A model generated the notes under the pieces. That model worked only from the letters and a program-made list of their open reading frames with translations. It was not told the DNA's origin and made no database searches. DNA of 64,000 bases from Flabesymbios commensalis (lineage: Eukaryota; Annelida; Polychaeta; Terebellida; Flabelligeridae). This document shows positions 35,037 to 47,382 of this stretch, one piece after another (positions within the stretch are counted from its first letter, which is position 1; each line of letters starts with the position of its first letter). The DNA is taken from the NCBI GenBank assembly GCA_964017125.1, contig OZ024903.1, positions 85,490,865 to 85,554,864 on the forward strand, read 5' to 3'. Made by a program: the position numbers and the translations under genes.

Positions 35037-35935
35037 TCAGACATGCATTTTTACGGCCAAACAAGAAAAAAATAAATGTTTAATAATATCACATACATTA
35101 AAAAAATGACAATTTTCGGACTGAGTTCTACCTATCTTTTTCAAAAAAATATTTGTAGGATATACATTATTAAATAATTTCCACTGTTGTGATACAACGC
35201 GGTGTTCTTTAAAAAGTTCATGAACTGTTTTCCAAACTAATTTTTCATTCAAAAACATACCCTGGAAATTTGCGTTGCCAAAAGTTTTGCGCTGTCGGTG
35301 ATGTATATATAATTTTGTAAAGGGTTGAAAAATTGATATCGATCTGATTGGTGTAATTCCTTTCTTCGTCTGATGCAGATATCTCGATTTCAATTTTTTT
35401 GATAGCGCACATTAAAAAATATGGATCATTGGCTACTTTTATAGAATTGTATGGTAAAAGTCAATGGTCGTTATCTGAAATTTGTCTAACAAATAAAATA
35501 CCAGCTTTTACCCTTTGTGTAAAGAAACGTGTTTTTTCTTTATACTGTATATTTAAATAGTTCCAAATAAGGTCTATTTGTGTTACATCGCTAAGAATAT
35601 CTTCATTTTCGAAAAAACCTGATCAATTCTCCATAAAATTGGGGCAATGACAGCGTCATTTTACAACTTAATATTTATATTCACAATTCAGGTTGAAAAT
35701 ATGATAGTTAGGAACGTATTTGCACCATAACAATGTGGGAATTTTCAAGTACATAGTTTTGTTTTTCTCAATCTACCGTTTCGCCCACTTTGATAGGAGT
35801 TTTTGCAAAACGTTACAACATTTAACATATAAATCGAATGATTGTATTAGAGTATTGCGTTTAAATTTCCCTATTATGTTTTCCCAAATAAACTTCAACA
35901 TTATTTAATTTATCTTTCTTTCGAGCATTTTCAGG
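35037..35935 (-). mobile_element. LINE fragment, C-terminal part of ORF2 (second lineage)
   Basis: On the minus strand, LKFIWENIIGKFKRNTLIQS (about 35905-35845) matches the conserved FIW-x-KxKRxTLI block found after the polymerase domain of L1/Tx1-like LINEs. Downstream, VYPTNIFLKKIGRTQSENCH followed by IKHLFFSC is the Cys/His block (zf-RVT type) of the same C-terminus. The copy lacks its polymerase core and has several stops and shifts. The lineage differs from the LINE at 18.4-22.2 kb. Confidence 0.7.
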
Positions 35936-35939
35936 CGTA

Positions 35940-37500
35940 ATTAGTAGGGGGAGTGTCCGAATAAGAGCACCTTATAGAAAGCAGCCACAAGTAACGTTAT
36001 TATATTATCTGGACATGTAAAATTAATGCATATAATAATCACCATAATATGCATTTTCCTAAACTGAAACAGTTTTTCTCTCTTAATTCCATGCAAAAAT
36101 AAAAATATAAAACAGAAAAAATATTTGTGCTAAACGGCTCATATTAGGCACTACACGTTTTAATATGACCATGTAAGTTAACTAATATGACTAATGATTC
36201 AAAATAAAGTATGAGCATATGAAAAAAATATTTAGCTTGATTGTTGAAAAAAACTGTTCGATTGTGAAACAAGGTATTTTCTGCGTGTACTTAGGCATAT
36301 TAATTCAAAAATCGATTTTAATATTGAGGATGCATAAATGTATCCAAAGATTTCTTTTAATTGATAACAAATCCAATTAATATTACAAATCACAATATTT
36401 CCCCGAAAATCTCCCATTATGAGCATGCTCATATTAGGAAACAAGTGGGTGCTCATATTAGGAAAAAAGCACTTTGTTCTTGATGGCTTTCCATATTTTT
36501 ATCATGATTATCATTCGATTTATGACAAACCGACATGTCTTTTGTGCAGACAAAACTCGCTATGACTTTAATAATCTGTTATTGTAATCATTTTTATCAC
36601 TTTTAGCATACATGTACTACAAAATTTGTAAAATGTTATTCTATTCAAATTGACATACCATTGTTTTTTTTTAATTACGCTTGGGTTACTTAGGTTAGTG
36701 TTTTAATAATTGATATCAACAGTAGGCCTAACGTACTGCCGCCTGGTGATAGCACACTGCAGAATCAAAAAGACGCCTATTGCATGTATTGGCGGAGTGC
36801 AACGCTTCTCGGCGCCAAATTGGCAACTTTTTCAGAAATCTTTCAAAATATCGTCTGAAAAAAGGCCAAAAGTTCAATTTATGTCAAATAAAGGTGTGCA
36901 CGGAACAATAGTAGGCCTACATCTTACGAACCTCCACACATGAAATTTACATGGAAAAGTTTAATACATTTCTCAGACTAGTGAAAACAGTTTTGGTACC
37001 CTACCTCAAAACTGGACACGATTTCATTCAAATGTTATTTTTTTTATCTATTTGCATATAAATCTTCTATAATGTGAGAGATTATGTTACATTACGTGTA
37101 TTCTACGCCACTGATATCTCATTTTATTTGGCTAATGACCTGCGTAGACAATAAACCGTTGAAACGTTGTAAAATAAGTGTTGCACGCCTATTTGAGCAA
37201 TGTGAGGACGCCTATTGGTGCAACTATGTATAATTTTGTTAGTATTGGTAGGCCTATATGGCTATATTAGCTACGAATTTGTTTTATAATCTACGGCTAT
37301 TTCCTTTAACGGGATAGGCCTTAAGATCATTGTGCTATGTAGCCTACGGCTAGAATAAATACATTTAAATGATATTTATAATATAACCTGATAGTCTAGA
37401 CTATAGCCTAACAAAATGTGCGTTAATAATTAAGCAGCCTCCGCCGCCAGCGCAACTATTTGTTTTCAAGATAGCCACTAATCTATCGATATAATCTATC
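35940..37500. other. No gene seen
   Basis: AT-rich sequence with three TAGGCCTA octamers and no coherent frame. CATATTAGG-type words repeat near 36140, 36430 and 36450, which may be a weak local repeat. Confidence 0.4.
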
Positions 37501-37519
37501 TATACTTCACATAACCACC

Positions 37520-38345
37520 CCATAACACTGGCAAATTGTTTTGGTGACATTTTGATCCCCATATCACCAACCCTTTAATTACTATTGCCACTGACGAAGA
37601 AATGCTCGTTAGCGCGTTTCAGTAAACAGTTTTCATCAGATCTTCTTTTAATTTGGCTAATATGCTAAACTATGTCAGCCAATGACCTGATTCCCTTTTG
37701 GGAGCAAAAAATTAAAAATGGCCGTTTAGCGGCCATTTTGAATTCGAGTAATTTTGTGATATTTAAGTGACTCAAAAAAATGCAAAATAGCTGGACCATG
37801 AATATAAAAATAATCACACAATGATGACCCATGATAAATTTCGCACTAATAATATCCAAAATGGTCGCCAGTCGGCCATTTCAAATTTTTGTCCTCATTG
37901 TCTCGGAAGTCTTGCATGATAGCTGATCGAAGAACTTCCGCTCTCTCATACTTCATATCCATTACATACCACTGAATAATTTTTGGTTACATTTTGATTC
38001 CCATATAATCAACCCTTTAATTACTAGGGCCACTAACAAAGAAATACTCTTTAGCGCGTTTAACAGGAAAAAGTTTCCAGCAGATCGGCTTTTTGTTTGG
38101 CTAATATGCACAGCAATGTCAGCCAATGACCTGATTATTTTATGGGAGCAAATGATTTTAAAATTGCCATTTTTTGAGTTTGAGAGAAATTTTGTGATAT
38201 TTACGTAACTCAAAAACAAAGCAAAAAAGCTGGACCATGCATATAGAACAAAATGTGAGGACTCACACAAGGATAACCCATGACAAATTTTGCAGAAATA
38301 AAATCCAAAATAGCCAACTGGCGGTCATTTTTAATTGTGTCTACA
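37520..38345. repeat. Tandem duplication, about 440-bp unit, two copies
   Basis: CATTTTGATCCCCATAT (37547) recurs at 37989. GGCTAATATGCTAAACTATG then TCAGCCAATGACCTGATT (37655) recurs at 38098. TTAGCGCGTTTCAGTAAACA recurs in variant form. The left copy also carries GGCCGTTTAGCGGCCATTTT. Confidence 0.8.
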
Positions 38346-39620
38346 CGAGGCATGGTGGTCTGATATTAGTCCAGTCCTGCGATTTACTACACCGTAAAGG
38401 CGTGGAGCATGGATTGTTGTGTTGTGGTGACTGAGAGCGATCTCGACTCGACTCGACTCAAGATACAGTAGGCCTACATAACTTTTAATGTTGTTTATAA
38501 CATATGAGCTGAGCATGGGATGTAGGGCCTAGCTGTGATTTCACTGATTTTAACTGACTAGGCAGAATCTGAAGAAATGTGCTTATAAAAAGTCATGGAG
38601 GCATTTTGTGTTTACGGCTGGTAAACATGTGTTCTAGATGTATTAATATGTCCTAAATCCAAATATGGTGTTTGCCAGGCTGGATTTTCAACGATTTATC
38701 CTGTAATGGCAAATTCCAAAATGGCCGCCACCGAAACAACTAAAATCTATTCATTGTCATATCTTTGGAATCAACCATGATAAAAACACAAATAAAATAA
38801 ATATTAATACATTGCTGGACACAAGGAATCCATTGATACCATTACTTAGTTGATAAAATGTAATCAAATTAACTTAGGAACCATATATGTGCACTAGATT
38901 GGCTTGTTTTTAATAAATACGGTAATATAAAAAGAGAATATTTCAAACAATTAAATATATTTTTGATAAAAGACACACCAATAACACCCATGAGTATAAA
39001 ACACTTTAATGTTATAACAAAAATAATAGCCTAATTCAATAACTCAAATATAAAATATAAACGAAATTACTGATGTACGTCCTACTGTATGTTACTGCGA
39101 GGGTTATTGTAGTTTGTGGAAGTACTGCGAGTAGAACTTATCGGAGCAATGTCTGAGACAAGGAATCCTGTAATGCCATTACTTATTTGATAAAATGGAA
39201 ACAAATCAACCTATGGGGTCATATTTGTACTAAATTGGTTCGTAATTTTCATAAACAAAACAAACATAAGGTCATTCAACCACTGTAAGCGTGTGCGTAT
39301 CCATAAATCTCATAATAGCTATACAAATTATCCACGATCCCGTAAGGGAAAACATCCCATAATTGGGACAGCTTATGGTATATATATACAAGTGTATAGT
39401 AATACGCAGTGTAACTTATTTGTGCATGTTTAACTTAATCACTGTCCTGTGTGATATTTCAGCATTGATCCTTCTATATACATGGCAAGCGCATTTTGCT
39501 GCAAGTGCAGAGCTTGATCTAGCTAAACCCAGAAAAGGCAATTGACCTTTCGTTCAACTTTTTTGTTGAAAGACATTGTCATGGACGATTTCCATCAAAG
39601 TGTTTAAATGTAGGCAAAAT
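38346..39620. other. No gene seen; weak duplicated words
   Basis: CAAGGAATCC(A/T) with CCATTACTTA(G/T)TTGATAAAATG occurs at 38823-38865 and 39160-39198, so part of this is a diverged repeat of about 335 bp spacing. Confidence 0.4.
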
Positions 39621-39629
39621 GTTCCCTCA

Positions 39630-41645
39630 ATATAATTCAGTTCAATTTAACTTTTCGGTTTTACAGCTCAAGAACCCCTTGGTAGAACCACGTGACATGA
39701 TTTTGGAGCATTCTCTTGTGATAGGTAGGAGAGAAAGCAAGTGTGGCACTAAATGACTATCCGTGCGTTTCCACCACATATCGGTTACCACTGAAACAAT
39801 TGGAAATGAGCAATTTGCTTGGTTCCACACTCATGATTGGTAATGGGCCACCTGATGTGTAACTGTGCTGCATCTGATGTTCGCAGTAGTTTCTCCTGTG
39901 CTTGTCCCACACAAAACAGCTTCACTCTGGTTGCATCATGTTCATCACACATATTTCCAGCAGGAACTCCATATATGGTACAGATTTAGCTGTACCTTCT
40001 GAATATTGACCCTTTCCAAAATCAGTGAAATAGTTGTGATGTTAGTGGAACACATGCCATGTTGTTTTGTTATTGTGACCAGCAAATTGTATCGAATGGT
40101 ATTTTTCTCCAAATTTCATGCACTGGGATATAGTCTACCTAGTATGTTTAGATGTTCCTGCTTTAATGAATAGAGATAAGCATCCTATTTGCAGTAGACA
40201 AGGTCATCTGTATCACGTACTGACACCACCATTGATTCAACGAGAGCATGAATACAATGCAATATTAGGTGTGACTCTCCGCTTCCTCGTGGTCAGCTTC
40301 AAGTCTTGGCAAAGTTGGGTCAGACCACTTGACAGTAGTCGCTACAACGAATTCACCAGTGACCACCACTATTAGGTAGTTTGTCGCAGAAAGCGGTGTC
40401 TTTCTTATTGTCTTCAAGTGCCATGTCGTCTGACTGGTCGATGACATTTCTTACGTTTGGTTCTTCTTCCTTCTTTGGTGGACTCGCTTCTATGACAATC
40501 AAATGTTACATCAATCCCGATGATAGTGGCCGCCATCTTGTACATAGTATTGGCAAATGTTCTTATATAGTCTTCAAAAGTTTTTGTATTTGGGTATTTG
40601 GCAAGAGCCCTCAACAGCGCTTGAGCATCAATCAATAGAGATCTTGGTCCATCAAGGGAGACAGTTGTTGGTGTTGCTACATCCTGTGTCAATACGTCGG
40701 TTAACAAAAACTTGTTTGCTGAACGCAGGATGCCCCTGGTTTTAGCAAGTGATAGTGGAACCGACATCAACTCATGCTGCAGGATCTTAATTGTTAAGTT
40801 TGACCTCATGTCATCCCTATAAGCAGTCATAAGCTTTATGTAAAATAAGCAATATGTTTCTGTCCACCTTAATAGTGTTTTGCTTGCCTTGGACGTCTTG
40901 CACAATTGTGTAAAATAAAGCAAATATTGCGACCTTATTCATATGAATGAGGGCTTTAATAATGTGTTCACTCTCCGGTGGCTCACACATGCGCTTCTTA
41001 ACAAACTCATCCAACTGTTACTTGCAAGACGCTCTGCATTGGGCAGCGATTCCTGGATGGTAGCAGTGACAACATCCTTGTATTTTGCGGGGTTTGTGAT
41101 TCGTTATGATACACTCCGTGCTGCTTAAGTGATGTTACTCGTCTGCCTTCATCTCTGTCACCCTTTGTCCTCTGAGCTGTGGTGGCATCATTGTGTGTGT
41201 AGTCATCATTATTATCTTCGTCCTTATCGATTGCATGGATATTATTATCTTTGCAATGTCGTCAGTGTCAAAGGGAGTTCCAATGGCATTATTTTTGTCA
41301 AAGAGCTCGCTATGCGTTTTCATTGAACGTGCATAGCCTTTAACTGTCATCACTTTCTGAGCAGTATTAACACCCACAGTATCACATAGGCCTACTATCC
41401 ACAGCTCACACAAGCCACATTCATCCATGTGGTAGCCCGAAAATTCCAAGAAAGTTAATTCCCATAATTATGCAGCCCACAGAGGCTGGGCATTAATACA
41501 TCCTTGTATCGATCCACTAATCATCAGCTTTAGATACAATGCCTCATCGACTGTTAGAACATGTTCCTGCTGCAGTGATTCTGCTCACGCGCATGACAAC
41601 AGTGTTCAGTCTCTCCAGTTCATGTGCTGGAGCTGGCAATTTTGC
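39630..41645 (-). pseudogene. Broken copy of a dispersed uncharacterised protein family, downstream part
   Basis: Reading down the minus strand, separate open pieces carry recognisable blocks. They are a TVDEALYLKLM / FLEFSGYHM / CGLCELWIVG block near 41570-41380, ILQHELMSVPLSLAKTRGIL with SANK (40790-40700), LLIDAQALLRAL with IDVTFDCHRSESTKEGRR (40650-40480), LEADHEEAESH (near 40300), SVRDTDDLV (near 40210), and a Cys-containing tail near 39660. In that order they resemble a large uncharacterised family scattered in cnidarian, echinoderm and fish genomes. I know this family only by its motifs. The acidic HEEAD and DTD motifs hint at a PIN/FEN-like nuclease fold, which is inference. The copy has several interruptions and looks dead. 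Whether it is a host multigene family or a transposon passenger cannot be decided here. Confidence 0.5.
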
Positions 41646-41648
41646 GTA

Positions 41649-43470
41649 TAGTCCAGGGCTATTAGATAATAACACGGAACAAATTCGTAACAAGCTAAAA
41701 TTTCAGCATATGTTCTTGAAACAACATAGAAAAACATATCAAAAGTCCTCGAAAATCCGCCTGGTATTAGTGCCCGAAATTGGGGTATTAAAGGGTAAAT
41801 GGGGGTAAGCAATGGGTATTAACAATACATTTAAAAGTATTCAACCTAAATTCAATAAATTTGTATCTAAATAAATGTTTTAGCACCTGCGGAATACATT
41901 AAAATTATTTGTAATAATTTTTCGCCACCCTTTTATCCCCAAAAGTGGTAAATAGGGAAAATAGTGATAATATCCATAGCTTATGAGCTATTTGACCTAG
42001 ATTCATTAAATGTGTATCTAGCATCGGCGAAAAAAACAAAAACACTTTTTTAAATTCGGCGACCTTCCTTTAATCGCCAGCAACAACTTTTTATATCGAT
42101 TTTTAACCACCCTTTCCTCAAAAAAATTGTAAATAGAAGTAAAATTGGGGTGATAACCATAACTTAATGTGTTATTTGACCTAGATTCATAAAATTTGTA
42201 TCCAAACATACCCGGGGTGTTTAATATTATCATTTGTATTAATATTTCACCACCTTTTCATCCCCAAAGCAAAAAATAGCATAATAACCACAAATTGTGA
42301 GCTATTTCACCTGGATTTATAAAATTGTTAGGGCCTACCTGGATATGTTTTACCATGGGAGAAAATGTAAAAGCATTTTAAACTTATGCGACAACCAGCA
42401 ACAAAAGGATATGATGCTGTAACATCACCCTTTCATCCCGAAAAGTGGTGAATAAGGGCAAGATGTGAGCGATATTTAACTTACTTAGATTCATAAAATT
42501 GGTATCTAGATTATATATTTTAGCATTCGAGAAAAAATAATGAAACCGTTTAAAAGTTTAATAGTTTTAAATTTAATAGTTTAAGTTTTTTGAAATAATC
42601 TCAAATTAACTGTTTTATTATGTGATTAACAATCTACATTATACATGAAAATACTTTTTGGGAATGCAAAGGTTGTTAAAAATGAATACAACATCATACA
42701 ATTTCGTTTTTTGAGATTAAATGGTGATGGTTGGTTTTTTCTTTTAATTAGGTCTACACTTTTTTGTTTGATGCTAGGACAAATATATAAATACCAATTT
42801 TATGAATTTCCGTCAAATTTATGGTTATTCTCATAATTTTCCATTATTTGCCACTTTCGGTAAAGAAAGGGTTGTTAAAAATTGATATAAGTAATTGTAG
42901 TGGGTTCCTCAGGAGCTAAAACATATGTTTAAAAACAATTTTTGTAACTTTGGACCACATAGTTCATAAGCTATGGTTATCACCCCCCATTTTACCCATA
43001 TTTACCTCTTATGGAGAGGAAAGGGTGGTTAAAAATTGATATAAAAAGTTGTTGTTGGTAATTAAGGGGAGGTCGCCAAATTTTAGAAGTGTTTTAAAAA
43101 AAATTATCCGATGGTAGATACACAGTTTATGAATCTAGGTCAAATAGATCATAAATTATGGTTATTACCTCTATTTTACCCTATTTACCACTTTTGGGGT
43201 TGAAACGGTGGCTAAAAATTAATACAAGTACAAATTTACAATCTTTATGAATCCAGGTTAAATAGTTTGCAAGTTATCGTTATTATTCCCTTTATTACCC
43301 CTATTTACCCACTTATTACCCCCATGTCGGGCACTAATACCAGGGGGATCTTAGAGAACTTTTGATAATTATGTTTTCCTATGTTGTCTCAACAATATAT
43401 GCTGAAATTTTCAGCTTGTTACGAATTTGTTCCAGGTCTCTATGAGTTTTGAACTAATACCCCTGGACTA
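41649..43470. mobile_element. 1.8-kb foldback (palindromic) element with internal direct repeats
   Basis: The left end TAGTCCAGGGCTATTAG is mirrored by a right end CTAATACCCCTGGACTA. Pairing continues inward through GAACAAATTCGTAACAAGCT, AACATAGAAAAACATA, GGTATTAGTGCCCGA and the TTTACC/GGTAAA blocks to a centre near 42560. GTA stands immediately outside both ends (41646-41648 and 43471-43473), a candidate 3-bp target duplication. Each arm of about 900 bp holds several diverged units of 150-180 bp with CACCCTTTCATCCCCAAAAG and GACCTAGATTCATAAA. It has no coding capacity. It lies inside the broken gene, so it inserted there. Confidence 0.8.
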
Positions 43471-43473
43471 GTA

Positions 43474-43700
43474 GGTACACCACAGATGCTTGCTCTGCAT
43501 TTATGGAGCTGACCTGCTGATTGAACGAAGTCCGAGAAGGCATTTTATTTTGAGACGAGCGGGTCATTGCAATGACCATGTGCTTCCCATGAACGTTAAT
43601 GGCGGGTGGACATTCATCATTGAATGAGTAAACCAATCTGCTGTGTTATCTTCAGTAAATGGACATTCATAAATCACATGAAAATGCGAAAAGATGTTCA
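43474..43700 (-). pseudogene. Broken copy of the same protein family, upstream part
   Basis: A minus-strand frame includes VYSFNDECPPAINVHGKHMV and IAMT. This resembles the family's block (roughly ADNxDWxxxTLDGKxTFHxMxI) that normally precedes the part found at 41645 and below. The piece ends at the GTA next to the foldback element. Upstream sequence has no further recognisable block. Confidence 0.35.
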
Positions 43701-43934
43701 AGCTGTTCAGATTGTTCTAAAAAAGTAGCAGTGTAATATCTTGTTATCAGTTATGCAACATATGTTCATAAAATTATTTGTACGTAACAGGTAATGCGAT
43801 ACATCTTTTCTGATGAATCATTTTGCTATTTGTGTACGTTGGTTCTCTTTACCGAAATTAACAATGCAAAAATTGTCAGTTATTTGAATAGTATTTTATT
43901 TTACAAAAAGTAGCATCAACTATAATTTCAGTGA

Positions 43935-44575
43935 TCCTGTCTTAATTAGGTCACACGTTAATTGATAAGTAAACTTTCTGAAATCCGTGAGGAAATTAGC
44001 TCTTTTTCCAACAAAATTTAATCGGATAAGAATTGAGAGAGGAGGAGAATCATTTCTTGTGCATTGAGGACAGACTGCCCTAATTATGTCCTAATTAGAT
44101 CATAAGTTAAATAATAATTGAAATTTCTGAAATCCGTGAGAATTTTGCACAGGCACGAGCTTTTTAAAAAAAACATACAAAATTTTAATCGGAGAAGAAT
44201 TGAGATACGAGAAGCATTTCTTGTGAATTGTGGACAGAATGTCCTAACTAGGTCCTAATTAGGTCATAACTTAATTAATAATTCAACTTTCAGAAATCCG
44301 TAAGGATGTTCTATGCACAAGCACAAGCTCTTTCAAACAAACTAAACAAAATTAAAATCGGATAAAAATTGAGGGAGAAGAAGCATTTATTGTGCATTGT
44401 GGAATGAGTGTCCAAATTAGGTCTTAAGTAGGTCATAAATGACTTAATAATTGACATTTCTGAAATCCGTGAGGAGTTTTATGCACAGGCACGAGCTCTT
44501 TCAAACAAAAAGAAAATCGGATAGGAATTGAGGGAGGAGAAGCATTTCCTGTGAATTGTGAACAGACAACACACG
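43935..44575. repeat. Tandem array, about 160-bp unit, four copies
   Basis: TTTCTGAAATCCGTGAGG (variants) recurs near 43977, 44126, 44289 and 44458. Each is followed by GCACGAGCT(C/T)TTT, AATCGGATAAGAATTGAG, GAAGCATTTCTTGTG and GTCCTAATTAGGTCATAA. Confidence 0.85.
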
Positions 44576-45055
44576 ATGGCATGAGCTCATCTGGACATAA
44601 CGGCCGGATGAGCTAAAAATGCAGAATATCTGTTTGAAGAATTCTGTATTCTATATCATTAAACTGAAAATAATGAGAGAAGCCTTATAATATTCTGAAG
44701 TTCTGAGTTGCAACGATCAAATATTGTTTGTACTTTTTCATATATAAATCTGTTCGACACTGCTTTTGTGTGGGAATGGCAAGAGTGGGCACTCACTCTT
44801 TCCATAGCTGTTACAACCTTTAATACAAAGAGGAGCTATATATGTATAGTGTCAGATTCATTAATTGATTTCATAAAAGTATTAGTGGGCAACAAACTTT
44901 TTTCGTGAAAAAAAAATATAATGTTGGAATGATGATGGCGTGAATTAAAACGTATACATACCGGTAAGTTGAAAAATCTTCCTCATAGGCCCACATATAT
45001 AATTGATAAGTGATATATGGTATATTGTATTATTTGAATACTTATGCAGCACAAA
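44576..45055. other. No gene seen
   Basis: AT-rich, stop-rich sequence without recognised repeats. Confidence 0.4.
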
Positions 45056-45319
45056 CAGTCTTTCCCAATCAGCTCAAAATTTCACGGGACAGTAGGTCCT
45101 GTAAATTTGAAATTTTTACCAGACCAAAGACATGACCAGACAGTAGGTGGTAAATGGCCAATTCTTATATTGTGATACTGTAACAGAAAATGACCCACCC
45201 AAAAAACTGATCAAAAAAATTACCGGATCGTAGGTCCGATGTAGTTGAGTAACTTGCCTGACCTACAACAGGTGCTTTACGGACATGTCAGGTCGTTCCA
45301 AAGTTATTGGGAAAGACTG
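45056..45319. mobile_element. TIR element, 264 bp
   Basis: CAGTCTTTCCCAAT (45056-45069) and ATTGGGAAAGACTG (45306-45319) are a perfect 14-bp inverted pair. The flanks CACAAA (left) and CACAAG (right) are a possible 6-bp target duplication with one change. Inside, ACAGTAGGT and CGTAGGTCC words recur. Non-coding. Confidence 0.7.
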
Positions 45320-45331
45320 CACAAGACAAAT

Positions 45332-45365
45332 GTGACGCAACACCCCGAAATCGGGCGGAATGCGC
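45332..45365. repeat. Left member of a distant inverted pair
   Basis: GTGACGCAACACCCCGAAAT (plus one more matching base) recurs inverted at 50484-50504, about 5.15 kb away. Similarity fades after about 34 bp. Confidence 0.6.
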
Positions 45366-46630
45366 TGAGAGGGCAGTGCCAGGAATCCAACGAGTAGATT
45401 AACTTTGCCATTTTTGGAACAATGTTACCATTTTGAGATTCTGACATCAATAAATACCTTAACATGTTTTATATCATCTAGTTTGGTCCAATTAGTGAAA
45501 AAAAAAGTTTATTTGTATATTTTGTATGATTTATTAGAGCATATCGATTTGGGACAGTCAAAAAAATTAGGTACGTCACAATTCGCCCATTTGTGATTTG
45601 ACAATGCATGGGGATTTTTCGCTTATTTTGCCAATGCTTATTAGGCCAATTTATGTTATTACGATGACGTCACAAATATTCAGTGAGATTAATGGTTATA
45701 CGGCCTAGATAACGCGCTCGCAAAAGTGACGCATTTCGCTCGCGGCGTCATATTTTTTAAAGCGAAGTTACCGATCTTCTACTTGAGCGTGCATCCAGAG
45801 TTTTCAAGATACGGACCTGAAATAAATTACAACGCGGTAGTTGGGGTCTAAGAAACGGGGACTCGTTATAAGCGGATCGCGCTATAGCGAGACGACTTCT
45901 AACGCTAATGGTAAAACATCGGGCCTAAATGGACACGCTATATCCAGATACCAGGCGGTGGTGTTCTATATGCTAATTATGTACTAGATATAACCAGGTG
46001 ACACAGTAGTATATTGTCTAACCTACCGAGGAGTAAAAACTGCCCAGTAGGTTATAACTGCCCGGTATCGTCAGGAAGCGGGTGGTTATTACTCCCCGGT
46101 ACTGTATTATAGCACGGGGGAAGTAGAACACAGTGTATACATATTTTAGACATTTCTGGTCATTCAATAGGGCAAGTACTTCGCAATATAGCATTTTGAG
46201 AAATGCAAATTATACAATACTGCTCTGATTACAATGTTTATAGCATACATAATAGCATACATACATTACTTTGTTAAAAAAAAATCTATCTATCTAAAGA
46301 TATTAAACTATGTATTAACACTCCCGAGATATGATGACATCTTGTGCTCCCTAAAATCACTTCATGTATAGTCAACAGACTGAAGGGCGACATTGGGCCG
46401 GAATGGAAGGCGTGAAGGATCTACACCGACCCTGTGCATGCTATGGGATCACACAATGCGTAATTAGAGTAGATATTTTAATAACAAATACGCTGATCTA
46501 TTTCGTGCAAAAAATAGGTGTATTCTTTAATCTGATTGACAGGTATAATGAGAGGATGAGCTTTGTATTGTATGTTCACGAGGCCTTGAGAATCGACGAG
46601 ATTTGCTAAAATTATATCGCTTCATGAGGT
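45366..46630. other. No gene seen
   Basis: Mostly AT-rich. A CpG-containing stretch (45690-46110) has GATCGCGCTATAGCGAGACG and a hairpin around AAAACTGCCCAGTAGG, probably an old repeat of unknown family. Confidence 0.35.
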
Positions 46631-46634
46631 TACA

Positions 46635-46829
46635 ATTCTGTGAAACGCAGTGACGTCACTCGGTGAAAACAAGGTTATATAACACCCCCTCCCCCATACT
46701 TCATTCTGTGAAACGCAGTGACGTCACTCGGTGAAAACAAGGTTATATAAGTCCCCCTCCCCCATACTTCATTGTATTAGCCAGCTCGGTGAAAACAAAG
46801 GAGGTCAAGGTCATTGAGTTTCACAGAAT
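46635..46829. mobile_element. 195-bp TIR element with a duplicated CRE-TATA module
   Basis: ATTCTGTGAAAC (46635-46646) and GTTTCACAGAAT (46818-46829) are perfect 12-bp inverted ends. Inside, a 68-bp unit is repeated. Each copy has a palindromic CRE (TGACGTCA at 46651-46658 and 46719-46726) and, 16 bp later, a TATA-like TTATATAA (46675-46682 and 46743-46750), then CCCCCTCCCCCATACTTCAT. A third partial unit starts CTCGGTGAAAACAAAGG. AGGTCAAGGTCA at 46802-46813 contains TCAAGGTCA, the monomeric site type of NR5A/ERR nuclear receptors. No exon follows on either strand within 1 kb. Confidence 0.7.
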
Positions 46830-46895
46830 AGATGTAAACAGTTTAGCGTAACTATAGCACAACGCTGTTTCAATGCTGAATCAACATCGCGAGAG

Positions 46896-46937
46896 TGCCC
46901 TCTCAAAATAAAGTTTATTTGATTTGATTTGAGAGGT
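46896..46937 (+). repeat. Short hairpin with a LINE-tail-like sequence
   Basis: AATAAAGTTTATTTGATTTG is typical of CR1/L2-like 3' ends and sits between CTCTCAAA and TTTGAGAG. Too short to assign. A palindromic-MITE remnant precedes it at 46855-46890. Confidence 0.3.
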
Positions 46938-47382
46938 TGCCCCGGCATTGTACCGTTATCACCTGCATTGTGCTTACAGAGTGGGGTGGATTGTATATGT
47001 TGGTAACTCGCCGTCACAATGGGAGACCTGTTAAGCTCCAATACTGTTAACGACGTACACAGACGTCCAGGCAGTTAACTGTCAGCGGCGATTAAATAAA
47101 GAAAATGTGTACTTAATAAATGTGTTACATATACGCAACAAACTGTTATTGTCCTCCTTGCTGTGATCTTGCACAAGCAAAACATCGCACAGGTGAGTTG
47201 CAAAACAGGAAAAATCATCAAAAGATCTACATGTCATTCCTCAAAAAATTATTAGGCTATTGGCGATAAAAAAATAAATGAGCACATATCGGACGATTAT
47301 GGCAGGGTGGTCCACGTTAATTAACTAAAATAATTCAATTTCTCTATATAAAAAATAATATGGCCTTTATTTCTATACCGCG

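Noticed and set aside
40414-40923. 169-residue frame as an intact gene
   Set aside because: It is one piece of a broken family member whose other blocks lie in different frames around it.
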